DNA from: Diplonema papillatum | Lineage: Eukaryota > Euglenozoa > Diplonemea > Diplonemida > Diplonemidae | Assembly: GCA_030068145.1 (NCBI GenBank) | Contig: JAPJBO010000963.1 | Span: forward strand, 19,625 to 83,624 | Reading direction: 5' to 3' | DNA: 64,000 nt | Shown here: in pieces, positions 56,085 through 64,000 of the stretch | Layout of the letters: each line of letters begins with the position of its first letter | How positions within the stretch are numbered: position 1 is the first letter of the stretch | Translations under genes and position numbers: made by a program | Notes under the pieces: generated by a model | Seen by the model: only the letters and a program-made list of their open reading frames with translations | What the model was told of the DNA's origin: nothing | Databases searched by the model: none

Positions 56085-56562
56085 CTGCGTAGTGCGAGAT
56101 GTTGAACATGGCCGCTGCGGCGGCGGGCGATTTCGGCTTGCCGAAGTACGGGTTGAGGCGCTGGCCCATGGGCCCGGTGAACGCGGCGAAGAGCTTGTCC
56201 AGGAAGCCCGCGTCCGAGGTCTCGAGGGGCCCCCTGGCTGCCTCGTCCTCCAGGATGCCCAGGACCCCCTTCGGCCCGTCCAGCAGCCGCACGCAGCCCG
56301 CGTTGCCCTCGTGCCTGGGCGGTTCGAACGCCACGTTCTCGCGCCGGCACTGGTCGGCGAGGGCCCCGAAGCGCTGCTGGTAGTGGAAGGCCTGCAGCCG
56401 CTCGTTGGCGTAGTTGACCAGCAGCTGCTCGAGGCGGTTCCGCGGGGCGAAGTCTTCGAACCCGAACAGGTCGACCAGGTCCACAGCCGGCCCCTCCGGC
56501 GCCCGCCCGCCGCCGTCGGCAAAGGCGGCGAGTTCCTCCGGGCGGTCTGCCAGCCGCTGCTC
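56085..56562 (-). CDS. Myosin heavy chain, first visible exon: middle of motor domain
   Basis: The exon begins after an AACAG acceptor at GAGCAGCGG. It encodes the relay helix and lower 50K region: VDLFGFEDFAPRNRLEQLLV, NYANERLQAFHYQQ, RLLDGPKGVLGILEDEA, then FNISHYA, ending at CTACGCAG before GTATGC. LFGFEDF, NYANERLQ and HYAG are diagnostic of the myosin head. The P-loop, switch I and the rest of the N-terminal motor would be encoded upstream, at higher coordinates, but I cannot find them between here and 64000. The gene is therefore either longer than the window or a 5'-truncated duplicate. A broken copy of this exon lies at 59131-59379. Confidence 0.85.
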
Positions 56563-56575
56563 CTGTTTTCGTGTT

Positions 56576-56857
56576 GGATACGTGCATTGCTGGGTTCAAT
56601 GTTGGGTAACAAAAAAACAGTTGCATTGTGTAATAACGACAACTCAGTTGAATAGTGCGATGTTGGGTCTCTAACAATCAGGTGAATTAGTTCAACGTTG
56701 GTTAACTATAAACCAGTTGCATAGCGCAAACTGGCGAACGACTACTCAGCTGAATAGTGCGCAAAATGAGTTGAAGCATGCATTGTTCGGTAACTAAGAA
56801 TCAGATGAATGATGCACTTGCGTAACTATAATTCAGATTAAGTATGCAATGTTGGGT
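56576..56857. repeat. Degenerate ~34-bp tandem repeat
   Basis: Seven or so diverged units with the pattern AATAGTGCGATGTTGGGTAA and a CAGTTG or CAGATG end. It sits in the intron upstream of the first visible myosin exon and was the target of the next element. Confidence 0.65.
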
Positions 56858-56859
56858 AA

Positions 56860-59068
56860 GGGCAGACTATTTCTTTTTTTGATCCGCGTCCTAGCGCGGG
56901 GAAAATTTTGGGAAACGGTGGAAAAAAGAATAGTTGAAAAAAAAAATTCTTTTCTTTTTTGCTGTGGGAAGGGCACAACAGGGTGCAATGGGGGGACTCC
57001 AGATGGTTACTGAAGTCCGCGCTTCGGCTGCGGAAACACCAAACCCCGCTCGTGGGGCCAACAACGACACGTCAGCGGAACGCCGGATTAGAAGCTCGCT
57101 ACGAATCTCTAATTTGTTTTGACCCCCTGACCTATCTGTTGCTGCAGCACCACGAAAGCTGTGACGCCGGCAAATTTCACCTTGACTAAGTGAGTGTTGC
57201 ATGCTAATGCAAAAACAGGCACAAGCAAAGGGAAGGGACACTGCTGTGTTTTTGCGCCATCGATGTTGAGATTGGTGCAGTGAAGGATCGACACCTCCTT
57301 GAGATCAACGACCTGTCGTTGTCCTTCATGGAGATGTTTCAGCAGATCATAAAAGACCGTCACCTCCAGACGCCTGCCGAGTATGATGATGATGTGGTGG
57401 TGTCGGCTAGGGCTGATAGCAGGAGTTTGTGGAGAGATGTTTCTCTTGGGATGTCTGTGCAGGCCATGGACTCCATGCAGTACCGGGAGGTTCGGTACGT
57501 TGTGAAGCAAAAGTTCCGTAGCTCGAACACCTGTCAACGCCTTCGGCATGTGAAAAAGAGCCAAGCCCGCGTGAAGCCGCTGCAACTGGGTGAAACGAAG
57601 TCATGGATAGTGTTGCTCAACAGGCTAGTCCAGAACTACCCCATAGAATTCGACAGGGCCCTCCTGGTCGATGAAAAAGGGCATCCGTTTTATCAGGAAG
57701 TGGCCATGACCCTTCTCAAACTTGATGGGCTCCCACTTTCTGTGCAGCTGTTGCAGTAGTATGAGGGCACCAACAAGGTGATTGCCCAGCGCCGTACCGC
57801 CGACATCCCCCGGTGCACCCTTCAGAACCTGCAAGAACAAGAAAGTAGCCTGAGAAATGTGTTGGCCTTGCCGTGGGTTGCAGAGCTGAGGTATTCTCAG
57901 CATCCACTGCACGAAACTGCAGGAAGTGAGAGATGTCCGTATCGTCACGCAGCAAGCGCAAAACCAACAGCGCACTGAGCAACGCAGTGCGGGAGTTCCA
58001 TCCAGAAACCCTGTTTGCGACTGGGAGCAGTCCATCGTGAAAGCGGAGGGGTCTTCTTCTTGGGGAGAGCTGGAAGGGCAATTCGCCGAGGCAATTCGAG
58101 CCGTTTTCACTGGACACCGTGCCCAGCCTCTCTGACGATCGGCGTGCTCGGTTCAAGCAGATAAGACGAGCTTCCCCTTCGGTGTCCACAAATACAACGC
58201 TGGGGGGCAAGCGCTTGGTATTCAAGCTGCCACCGAGCGACCGCCGCCTACAGGAGGATGTCGTCAAGGCGTCCAAGTCGTGCATCGGGACGGGGAAAAG
58301 GTTCCACACCCGGGCCATGAGGATGAAACTCGTCGAGGTCTGGAAGTCATCTGGGGTTCCGCGTACCATCCTCAAGACGATGTACATGTTCGTGACTGGA
58401 GATGTGAACCCCCTGCGCACATCAACCGAAAGCCACCTGGCTGAACTCCTCACAACTGATTTCATCCCAGTGAGGTTGCATTCCGAAGCTCGTCAAGAGT
58501 CCAAATACGACGGCTACTGGGACGCCATGGGCCTCGTTCTTGAGAAGTGCGGTACTGTCGTGGGTAGAGGCGTCGTGGAGAAGTTTCACGCCTCACGTTT
58601 GAGGCTCCCGCAAGCATCCGGCTTCTCATGGAACAAGTGCAGAAGCGGCTTCCGGCCGATGCCCACGTCCCGTCCGAAATACCAATTCTGGCCGAGTACG
58701 AACAACACGGTTGCTCCCAGGCAGTCGCAAGGCCCACGACTAGACGCCTACTACTGTCGGTGGCAGCAGCTCTACGCTGAAGGCTCACCTGGTCCCTCCG
58801 TACAACAAAAAGCCTGAGCACATGCAGACGACGGTTATTTCCCAGTGCAAAAAGTCGCCGAATAATCAAAGTGAGGGGCGCGTACCCCTCCGGGCCCCCA
58901 CCCCCCCGACCGCTTGCCACCAAGACCACCCCCCTCCACACAGGAACCCACAGGCCAGGTGACTTGCCAAACTATTCTTTATTAAAAAAACTATTTTTTT
59001 TTGCGCGCGCGCGCGGAAATCTTTCAGGGGTCGGGGGACGCGGATCAAAAAATAAAAATAGTCTGCCC
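56860..59068 (+). mobile_element. 2.2-kb TIR DNA transposon with TAA target duplication
   Basis: The left end GGGCAGACTATTTCTTTTTT, then GATCCGCGTCC, is matched by the inverse complement of the right end (GGGCAGACTATTTTTATTTT, then GATCCGCGTCC). TAA flanks both ends (56857-56859 and 59069-59071). A 3-bp TAA duplication is usual for PIF/Harbinger elements, but the terminal sequence alone does not prove the family. The interior carries a broken gene that I cannot identify. Confidence 0.8.
57280..58817 (+). pseudogene. Broken gene of unknown function inside the TIR element
   Basis: Three successive plus-strand frames look protein-like. The first (57280-57978) has one in-frame TAG at 57757-57759, in LPLSVQLLQ then YEGTNKV, probably a mutated CAG. 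The second begins around 57905 (LQEVRDVRIVTQQAQNQQ) and ends 58135. The third (58119-58817; RRARFKQIRR, KRLVFKLPPSDRRL, RTILKTMYMFVTGD) completes it. I see no DDE motif, zinc finger or other named domain. Its place between the TIRs suggests a former transposase or accessory protein, but that is inference. Overlapping minus-strand frames in the same interval look like shadows. Confidence 0.45.
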
Positions 59069-59130
59069 TAACTAATGGTGTCATTGTATCAGAGCTGCAC
59101 GGCCGCACGACACAATCTCACGGCGAAAGT

Positions 59131-59379
59131 GAGGGCCCCGAAGAGCTGCTGGTAGTGGAAGGCCTGCAGCCGCTCGTTGGCGTAGTTGACCAGCAGCTGC
59201 TCGAGGTGGTTCCGCGGGGCGAAGTCTTCGAACCCGAACAGGTCGACCAGGTCCACAGCCGGCCCCTCCGGCGCCCGCCCGCCGCCGTCGGCAAAGGCGG
59301 CGAGTTCCTCCGGGCGGTCTGCCAGCCGCTGCTCCTGTTTTCGTGTTGGATACATGCATTGCTGGGTTCAATGTCGGGT
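59131..59379 (-). pseudogene. Partial duplicate of the myosin motor exon
   Basis: The minus strand repeats KQEQRLADRPEELAAFADGG, VDLFGFEDFAPRN, and NYANERLQAFHYQQ, then leaves the exon at the LFGAL position (59131). It keeps the intron-exon border on the upstream side but has lost the rest of the exon. Differences from 56341-56600 are few, so the duplication is fairly recent. Confidence 0.85.
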
Positions 59380-59592
59380 AAAAATACTCGCTGCCTTGTG
59401 CTTACTTCGAAGGAGGCTAGAGGGGGAGAAACATTACAACTACAAAGTGTCTTTTTTGTTGAACGCTTACGCCCGCCACTAAACCCAGATTCACCTGTGT
59501 TTCGTGTGGGCTACAGCACATTTACCTCCTTTGATCTTTGCAGCTGGCAGCCTCCTCAAGTATTTCCTACAAAGCAGGTGCTCATACAACAA
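59380..59592 (+). repeat. Interspersed repeat inserted in the duplicated myosin intron
   Basis: The duplicate of 56590-56640 is interrupted here: GTTCAATGTCGGGTA on one side, CAGTTGCATTGTGTAATAAC on the other. The inserted about 210 bp is the inverse complement of 55175-55360. Confidence 0.75.
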
Positions 59593-59711
59593 GAAAATCA
59601 GTTGCATTGTGTAATAACACCTTCGGACTCATCCGTGTCTCGAGCCTCGCTCACGAAACGGCTTCTGGTTTTTTGATGTTGGCAAGAGCTTCGGCCAGCG
59701 CTTGGCTTTTA

Positions 59712-61070
59712 TGGAAAGAGAGCAAGCGGCGATGTGCGTAGGTCTTCACCTCAACCCAGGACGACGCAGCTGTTCACGCCGCATCACCTCTGGGCAGCCG
59801 GTCCTGCGAACAGTTCCGGGCACAGCTATGCTGAAGAACACCGAGCGAACGACGGCCCCGCTAAGCGCACATTGTGGCCGCGCCCACCTCGACGAGATCC
59901 TCCAGGGCTACGACTACGGCAAGAGGACAAATCTGCAGCATCAAGCGCAAAGGGCTCTAGCTCGATTGCCGCCGTCACCCCAGGTTGCAACACCGTTGAA
60001 GAGTGATGCTGGGCAACAATCTGCCAACCAGACGCATTCGTTAAACTGCTTTCCGTCTTCGGTATTCTGAGAGGAGGCGTGGGGAGGGATCCCGGCGGGT
60101 TGGCAGGACCTTGGGTTACAAGGTTGGGTCTCCGGCTGGATACCGACGGGGTATTACGTTCGGAGATTCTTCCGATCTGATTCGGAGGGAGTGCGGGGAG
60201 GATGGGGGGTGGATGTTCGATGAAGATGGGAACGAATCAATCCTGCAGAGACTATGATGCGTAGAGAGGAACTGATTGCAAGAGTTACATGAGTTTCATG
60301 AAAACTGCAGCACTGATTTTGAGTCTTACAACAAATTCATGTCAGAAGAGAGTGCATACCTAAGCGGCGAGCCATGTTGACACAGTTACGGTCGATGGAG
60401 ATAGCTCTCCGGATGTCGCTCAGGTTTCAATTCTTGCTTGCTTCCAACGTCAACTTCTCAGCGTCCAAATTCTTCGAATACTTCAAAAGGTCGGTGGGAG
60501 AGGTGAGGTGAGAGCGCTCCTGCGAAAAAGAGTGACAATCACGGTCTTATTTCCCATCCCTTTGGTTTTTGCGCCGGCCTAGTACAATGAGACGTTGGAG
60601 GAAGACGTTCGAGAGGAGGAAGAAAAGACTATTCTTCGTTTGGGTTTTTATTACGACGTAGCGAGCGTCGGGGTCCCGTGGAGAAACACAGGACCACCTT
60701 TCTTCCCGCTACGGAAAAACAGGGCCCGTTGACTCGCAGGAGGAAACACTTCTGCGGGGTACCCTCTTCCGTGTGCCAATCACGCGGAAGGAAATCCAAC
60801 CGGAGGAGCAAGGGTTTTCAAATACGAAACTGTGCGAACTCCCCTTTCCAAGGGACGGGTGGGAGGGAATTTGAAGTTTTTTCCCTGACCTGCGGGTCAG
60901 TGGCGCCAAAAAACCGGAAAGGGAGAAGGTGTGTGTTTGGGTGTTCACCTATATTGTTGGGAGAATAAGACCAAGCGAAAATAGACTGCGTGTTTTTCCT
61001 CACCGACAAAAAACGTACGAAGCTGTTGGGTGTACACCTACCATTTGCCCAGGCCTTACTGCGTGCTGAA
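59712..61070 (+). repeat. Duplicated block, copy 2, with internal insertion
   Basis: Matches 50190-51150. About 460 bp are extra at 60546-61005, between CAATCACGG and AAAAAACGTACG. The extra segment has no gene that I can support and shows no clear terminal repeats. Confidence 0.8.
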
Positions 61071-61080
61071 ATCAGTACGG

Positions 61081-61235
61081 CCCATGCTTGGTCTCGGCAA
61101 CTCCAACGCGGCCAGCCGAGCGTCGTGCGCCTTCTGATGGCGGACAGCAGCGCTGTCTCTGCCTTCGCTTCGGTTCGTGCACCACTCGGCGTGGCTGGCC
61201 TGCCAGTGTTTCTGACTGGCGATCACAGATCTGGT
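61081..61235 (-). pseudogene. Partial duplicate of the myosin tail exon, 5' part
   Basis: Matches 52859-53030 (AACGCGGCCAGCCGNGCGTC, GCGTGGCTGGCCTGCCA) but has deletions that break the frame. It includes the upstream exon border GCGATCACAGATC. Confidence 0.8.
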
Positions 61236-61355
61236 GTCACTTACAAAAGACGCCTTCGTGCCGCTGTGATGAAGCGAAATGCTGTGGGTTAATCAACCAA
61301 TTGGATTCCTCTTGTTCGTAACAGTTCCAAGCTGGCACTTCATTGCGGGCACAAC

Positions 61356-61766
61356 ATGCAAGAAGGCCTGGAAGAAATCAGGAGCTGCGGGTAGCACCCG
61401 AGAGCGCCACTCGCAGCACGTTCAATCTGAGCCCAGACCTAAACCCGCACTGACAATCCCGCATGTGTCCTCAGAGCCAATCCTTTTCTCGAAGTCTCGG
61501 ATCGAGTTTGCCGACTTCCCTTACCTACATTGTTCTGTCGGCCAGAGGCTTGTAGGAGACCTATTGCCGTTCACGGTACGGCCCGATGCAAGAGAATGAG
61601 ATCTCCCCTGCTTTTTTCCATGTCGAACTTGAGGGAAATGATCGCCTCGGCCACGTTGCACTCGACGACGCGGTACCCGTCGCCTGGAAGAAACCAGGAG
61701 CCGCGGGTACCCCCCCGAGAGCGCCACTCACACTACCTTCAATCTGAACCCAGACCTAAACCCCAG
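61356..61766. repeat. ~90-bp direct repeat, two copies 320 bp apart
   Basis: 61356-61454 and 61678-61766 share GCCTGGAAGAAAYCAGGAGC, GAGAGCGCCACTC and CCAGACCTAAACCC. On the minus strand each ends in a pyrimidine-rich TTTCTTCCAG, like a splice acceptor. Confidence 0.75.
61566..61680 (-). other. Possible exon of unknown gene
   Basis: After the TTTCTTCCAG acceptor-like site the minus strand reads GDGYRVVECNVAEAIISLKF then DMEKSRGDL, which looks protein-like, and then a stop. I recognise no family. It could be an exon of an upstream gene or chance. Confidence 0.25.
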
Positions 61767-64000
61767 TGATGCACCCTTTCTTGCTAGGTGTCGCCAGGCA
61801 ATACGGAGAGCAAACAAGCACTGCTGTACCGTCCGGCTGGAGAGCAGAGTTTACCCCCCGTTTCTCGGAGGACTCGGTCCAAGCAATGCCACGAGACTCC
61901 TGGTTCGTTCGCAGTAGTATTCAATGCTCCGCTGAAGAAAGTGGAGAAGTGTGCGCTCTGGCAGAACAGCGTGTTGACAGTCAGGAAAAGAGATATCTGG
62001 TGATCAAAAGAAAATCAAACGGGTGGGGGATGTGTCCAGCTATGGGGCGAAGTAAAGGAAAAGTCAAGGGGATCTTGAGGCAGCTGAGCTGTACATGCTG
62101 CCTCTGCTTCTTTTTTACTTGCTTTCACACTTGCAAAAGGGGGTGAGGAGGGGACAAGACGAATAATTGTACTTGGCAATTTGGTAATACGGGCAACCAA
62201 AGAAGGGACAGAGAACAAAATAGGTCTTTTATTTTCAATTGGCCAAACCTTGGCGCGACGCAGGAACTTCTTCGTGGAAGAACTCTCAAGTACATCCCGC
62301 AACGAGAAGATCTTCCAGGGAGGGGAAACATCTCAAGACGAAGCCCTGGATTCCCCAGCTTTGGAGGAGCGTACAAGATGCAGACCTTACTTAAAGTGGC
62401 TCGGAGTATCGCCCGAACTTACCCATCGGCAGACGTGTCGTCGAGGAACAAAGACTCGCCAAAAGAAGGACGAAAACTTCTATGTCTTGGTGGGGGTGCA
62501 CAGGAACCCGCCCAGGGCTTGCACCATGTCTGCTCGTCGTGAACACCGACAACAAAACATCGCTCTTTGGCACAGCTTTCGCACTATTTCTGCTGAGTCC
62601 CTCGTCTTTTTAGAGTTAAAGTTCGCTTGAATTTCCGGGGTTTTAGGGTCTCCGTCTTTGTCTTTTTGTCGTCTAACCTGTGCAACTACGGAGAAGAAGA
62701 CTCCCAGACCGAGAAAGAGGTGGCATTCTGACAGGTTTACTGCCTGTGCTGATTATTTGACTCAACACGGGGAATTTTACTAGGTCAGGACGATCTCAAG
62801 GATTGACAGATTGAGAGCTCTTTCTCGATGAATTGTGTGGTGGTGCATGGCCGCTCCTGGTTGGTGGAGTGATTTGTCAGGTTGATTCCGTTAACGAACG
62901 AGATCTCGACCCTTAAATAGGTGGGCGTGTCGTTGTAGGGGGTGTCTTTTGGCATCGGCGGCTTGCTGCTTACCCGAGACGCGCACTACTTCTTAAGGGG
63001 ACTGAGCGCAAACCAGAACTCAGAGCTTGATAACGACTTCCGTCCCTTCGCGGAACGGAACTCCTTCCAGAATCTTCGGAATGAAGTGACCGCCCAGATA
63101 GTAGTAGGGGCCCGTTGAACCTGGCAGCACAACGATTTGCAATCTGCGCAATTACCTCTTAGATACGGAGAACTCGCGAAGGATATCATGGACTGCTGGG
63201 TCTACGAAAAGAACCGCATGAAGGCGGGCTGTCAATGACAGCGCCTACTTCCGCCGTCTAGCTCGTGTGCATCGACCAGCGACTATTGACTCGCTGCTGG
63301 CTCGCCTTGAAATCCCCCTGTGTGGGGCATATAAAAAAGAACAGGCGTGTGTTTGTTTTGTACTACGTGCCTACAATGCATTGTTTCTACAAAAAGAAAA
63401 CAGTCCTTTTGGCGATCAGGTCTCTGTCGAATAAGCCCCCCCGACCGCCTCCCTTTACTTACATCTTCACAATAGTTATCACTTTGGCTAGCCCACGCGG
63501 CCCACTTGTTATGAGGTTTCACGTGGTAAACTGTCTAAAGGGGGCAGGGAAGGAGGGCGTGTGTGCAACAAAGGTTCTGGCAAAGTATTGAGATGGTGAT
63601 GTCCAGGCGGGGTAAGCGATATACCGTATTCGTAAAATGTTTTGGACCGGACAAAAAATCCCCACTTGCTTATTCGAGTAAAGTTCGCTTATTGTTGGCC
63701 AAAAAATCCAAAACTTGTCCGGTCCAATAACAAGCCCGGTCCAAAATACGTCCAAATTCAACATTTTCCTTTCATCTCGTTCGCAAGTCTGTTAGTTGCA
63801 AGGCCGAACTGGTTCCCCTATAAATCCCGCAGATGATATGCGTGTTGTGCTACGTCATTCGTCGAAACCCGGCTGATCAAGACAAAGACAAGAAGCTACC
63901 GTACCTATTTCCTGTTGGCTACCCACCTACAGGCACATCATTGTTCCTCCAGTATCTTCGTGCCCACACCCCCTCCCCCTCCATGTCTCATATGTTATAC
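61767..64000. other. Right end of window; no gene supported
   Basis: Frames of up to 149 codons (62181-62630 plus) have no recognisable domain or codon signal that I can see. A fragment of the myosin-intron repeat is at about 62612-62670. An inverted repeat around 63640-63755 (TTTTGGACCGG and CCGGTCCAAAA) resembles a small foldback element. Confidence 0.5.
63638..63750. repeat. Small inverted repeat (GGACCGGAC / GTCCGGTCC)
   Basis: GTTTTGGACCGGACAAAAAA is answered by AACTTGTCCGGTCCAA and again by CCCGGTCCAAAATACG, giving nested hairpin potential about 110 bp long. No target duplication was identified. Confidence 0.55.

Noticed and set aside
55906..56677. 206-codon Arg/Pro-rich minus frames around 56057-56677
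   Set aside because: They are out-of-phase readings of the myosin exon. The correct phase shows LFGFEDF, NYANERLQ and HYAG.
57716..58465. 249-codon minus-strand ORF inside the TIR element
   Set aside because: It lies opposite plus-strand frames that look more protein-like and has no recognisable motif. Treated as a shadow.
58985..59025. GCGCGCGCGC tract as Z-DNA or a regulatory site
   Set aside because: Short and located in the right interior of the TIR element; no evidence of function.

Overview
The window is from a nuclear genome of a eukaryote with spliceosomal introns. A myosin heavy-chain gene on the minus strand is split by clean GT-AG introns, the retroelement is of the tyrosine-recombinase (DIRS-like) kind, and coding density is very low. 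Base composition is mixed, with GC-rich coding islands between TAATAAT-rich stretches. A protist or alga (for example a stramenopile) fits, but nothing here fixes the lineage. No rRNA, tRNA, CRISPR array or bacterial operon structure was seen.

Positions 1-48997 are one head-to-tail macrosatellite. The full unit is about 9.8 kb and recurs as U1 (1-9843), U2 (9844-19806), U3 (19807-29130), two shortened 5.34-kb units U3b (29131-34467) and U3c (from 34468, running on to 40247), and U4 (40248-48997). Each full unit contains TAATAAT-rich tracts, a 1.34-kb module ending in an 80-bp hairpin, a GCATGTTTGTAAAA-type tandem repeat, and a 4.46-kb DIRS-like retroelement. That element has 80-bp inverted terminal repeats and the order gag-like, tyrosine recombinase, reverse transcriptase-RNase H. 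On the minus strand downstream lie a single ankyrin repeat and a CCHC zinc-knuckle remnant, followed by a 25-bp degenerate tandem repeat. Units are nearly identical except for nested deletions, small templated insertions and one 110-bp window, the ankyrin repeat, where every copy differs. U1 also carries a 3.75-kb hAT-like DNA transposon (5396-9144) with long terminal inverted repeats and a 6-bp target duplication; the other units supply the empty site.

Positions 48998-64000 are non-array sequence. They hold a decayed RT/RNase H fragment of a second DIRS-like element, a partial myosin gene (motor middle and end plus a coiled-coil tail, exons at 56562-56085, 54382-53536 and 53037-52359, minus strand), several broken duplicates of its exons, a 39-bp minisatellite, a degenerate 34-bp tandem repeat, a 2.2-kb TIR transposon with TAA target duplication and an unrecognised broken gene, and a duplicated block (about 50.19-51.15 kb and 59.71-61.07 kb). 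The last 2.7 kb holds little that can be assigned.

The most unusual signal is the ankyrin cassette. Inside otherwise near-identical tandem units, differences pile up at the codons that vary between natural ankyrin repeats. This may be real localised diversification, gene conversion, or collapse of a longer ankyrin array during assembly; raw reads would decide.
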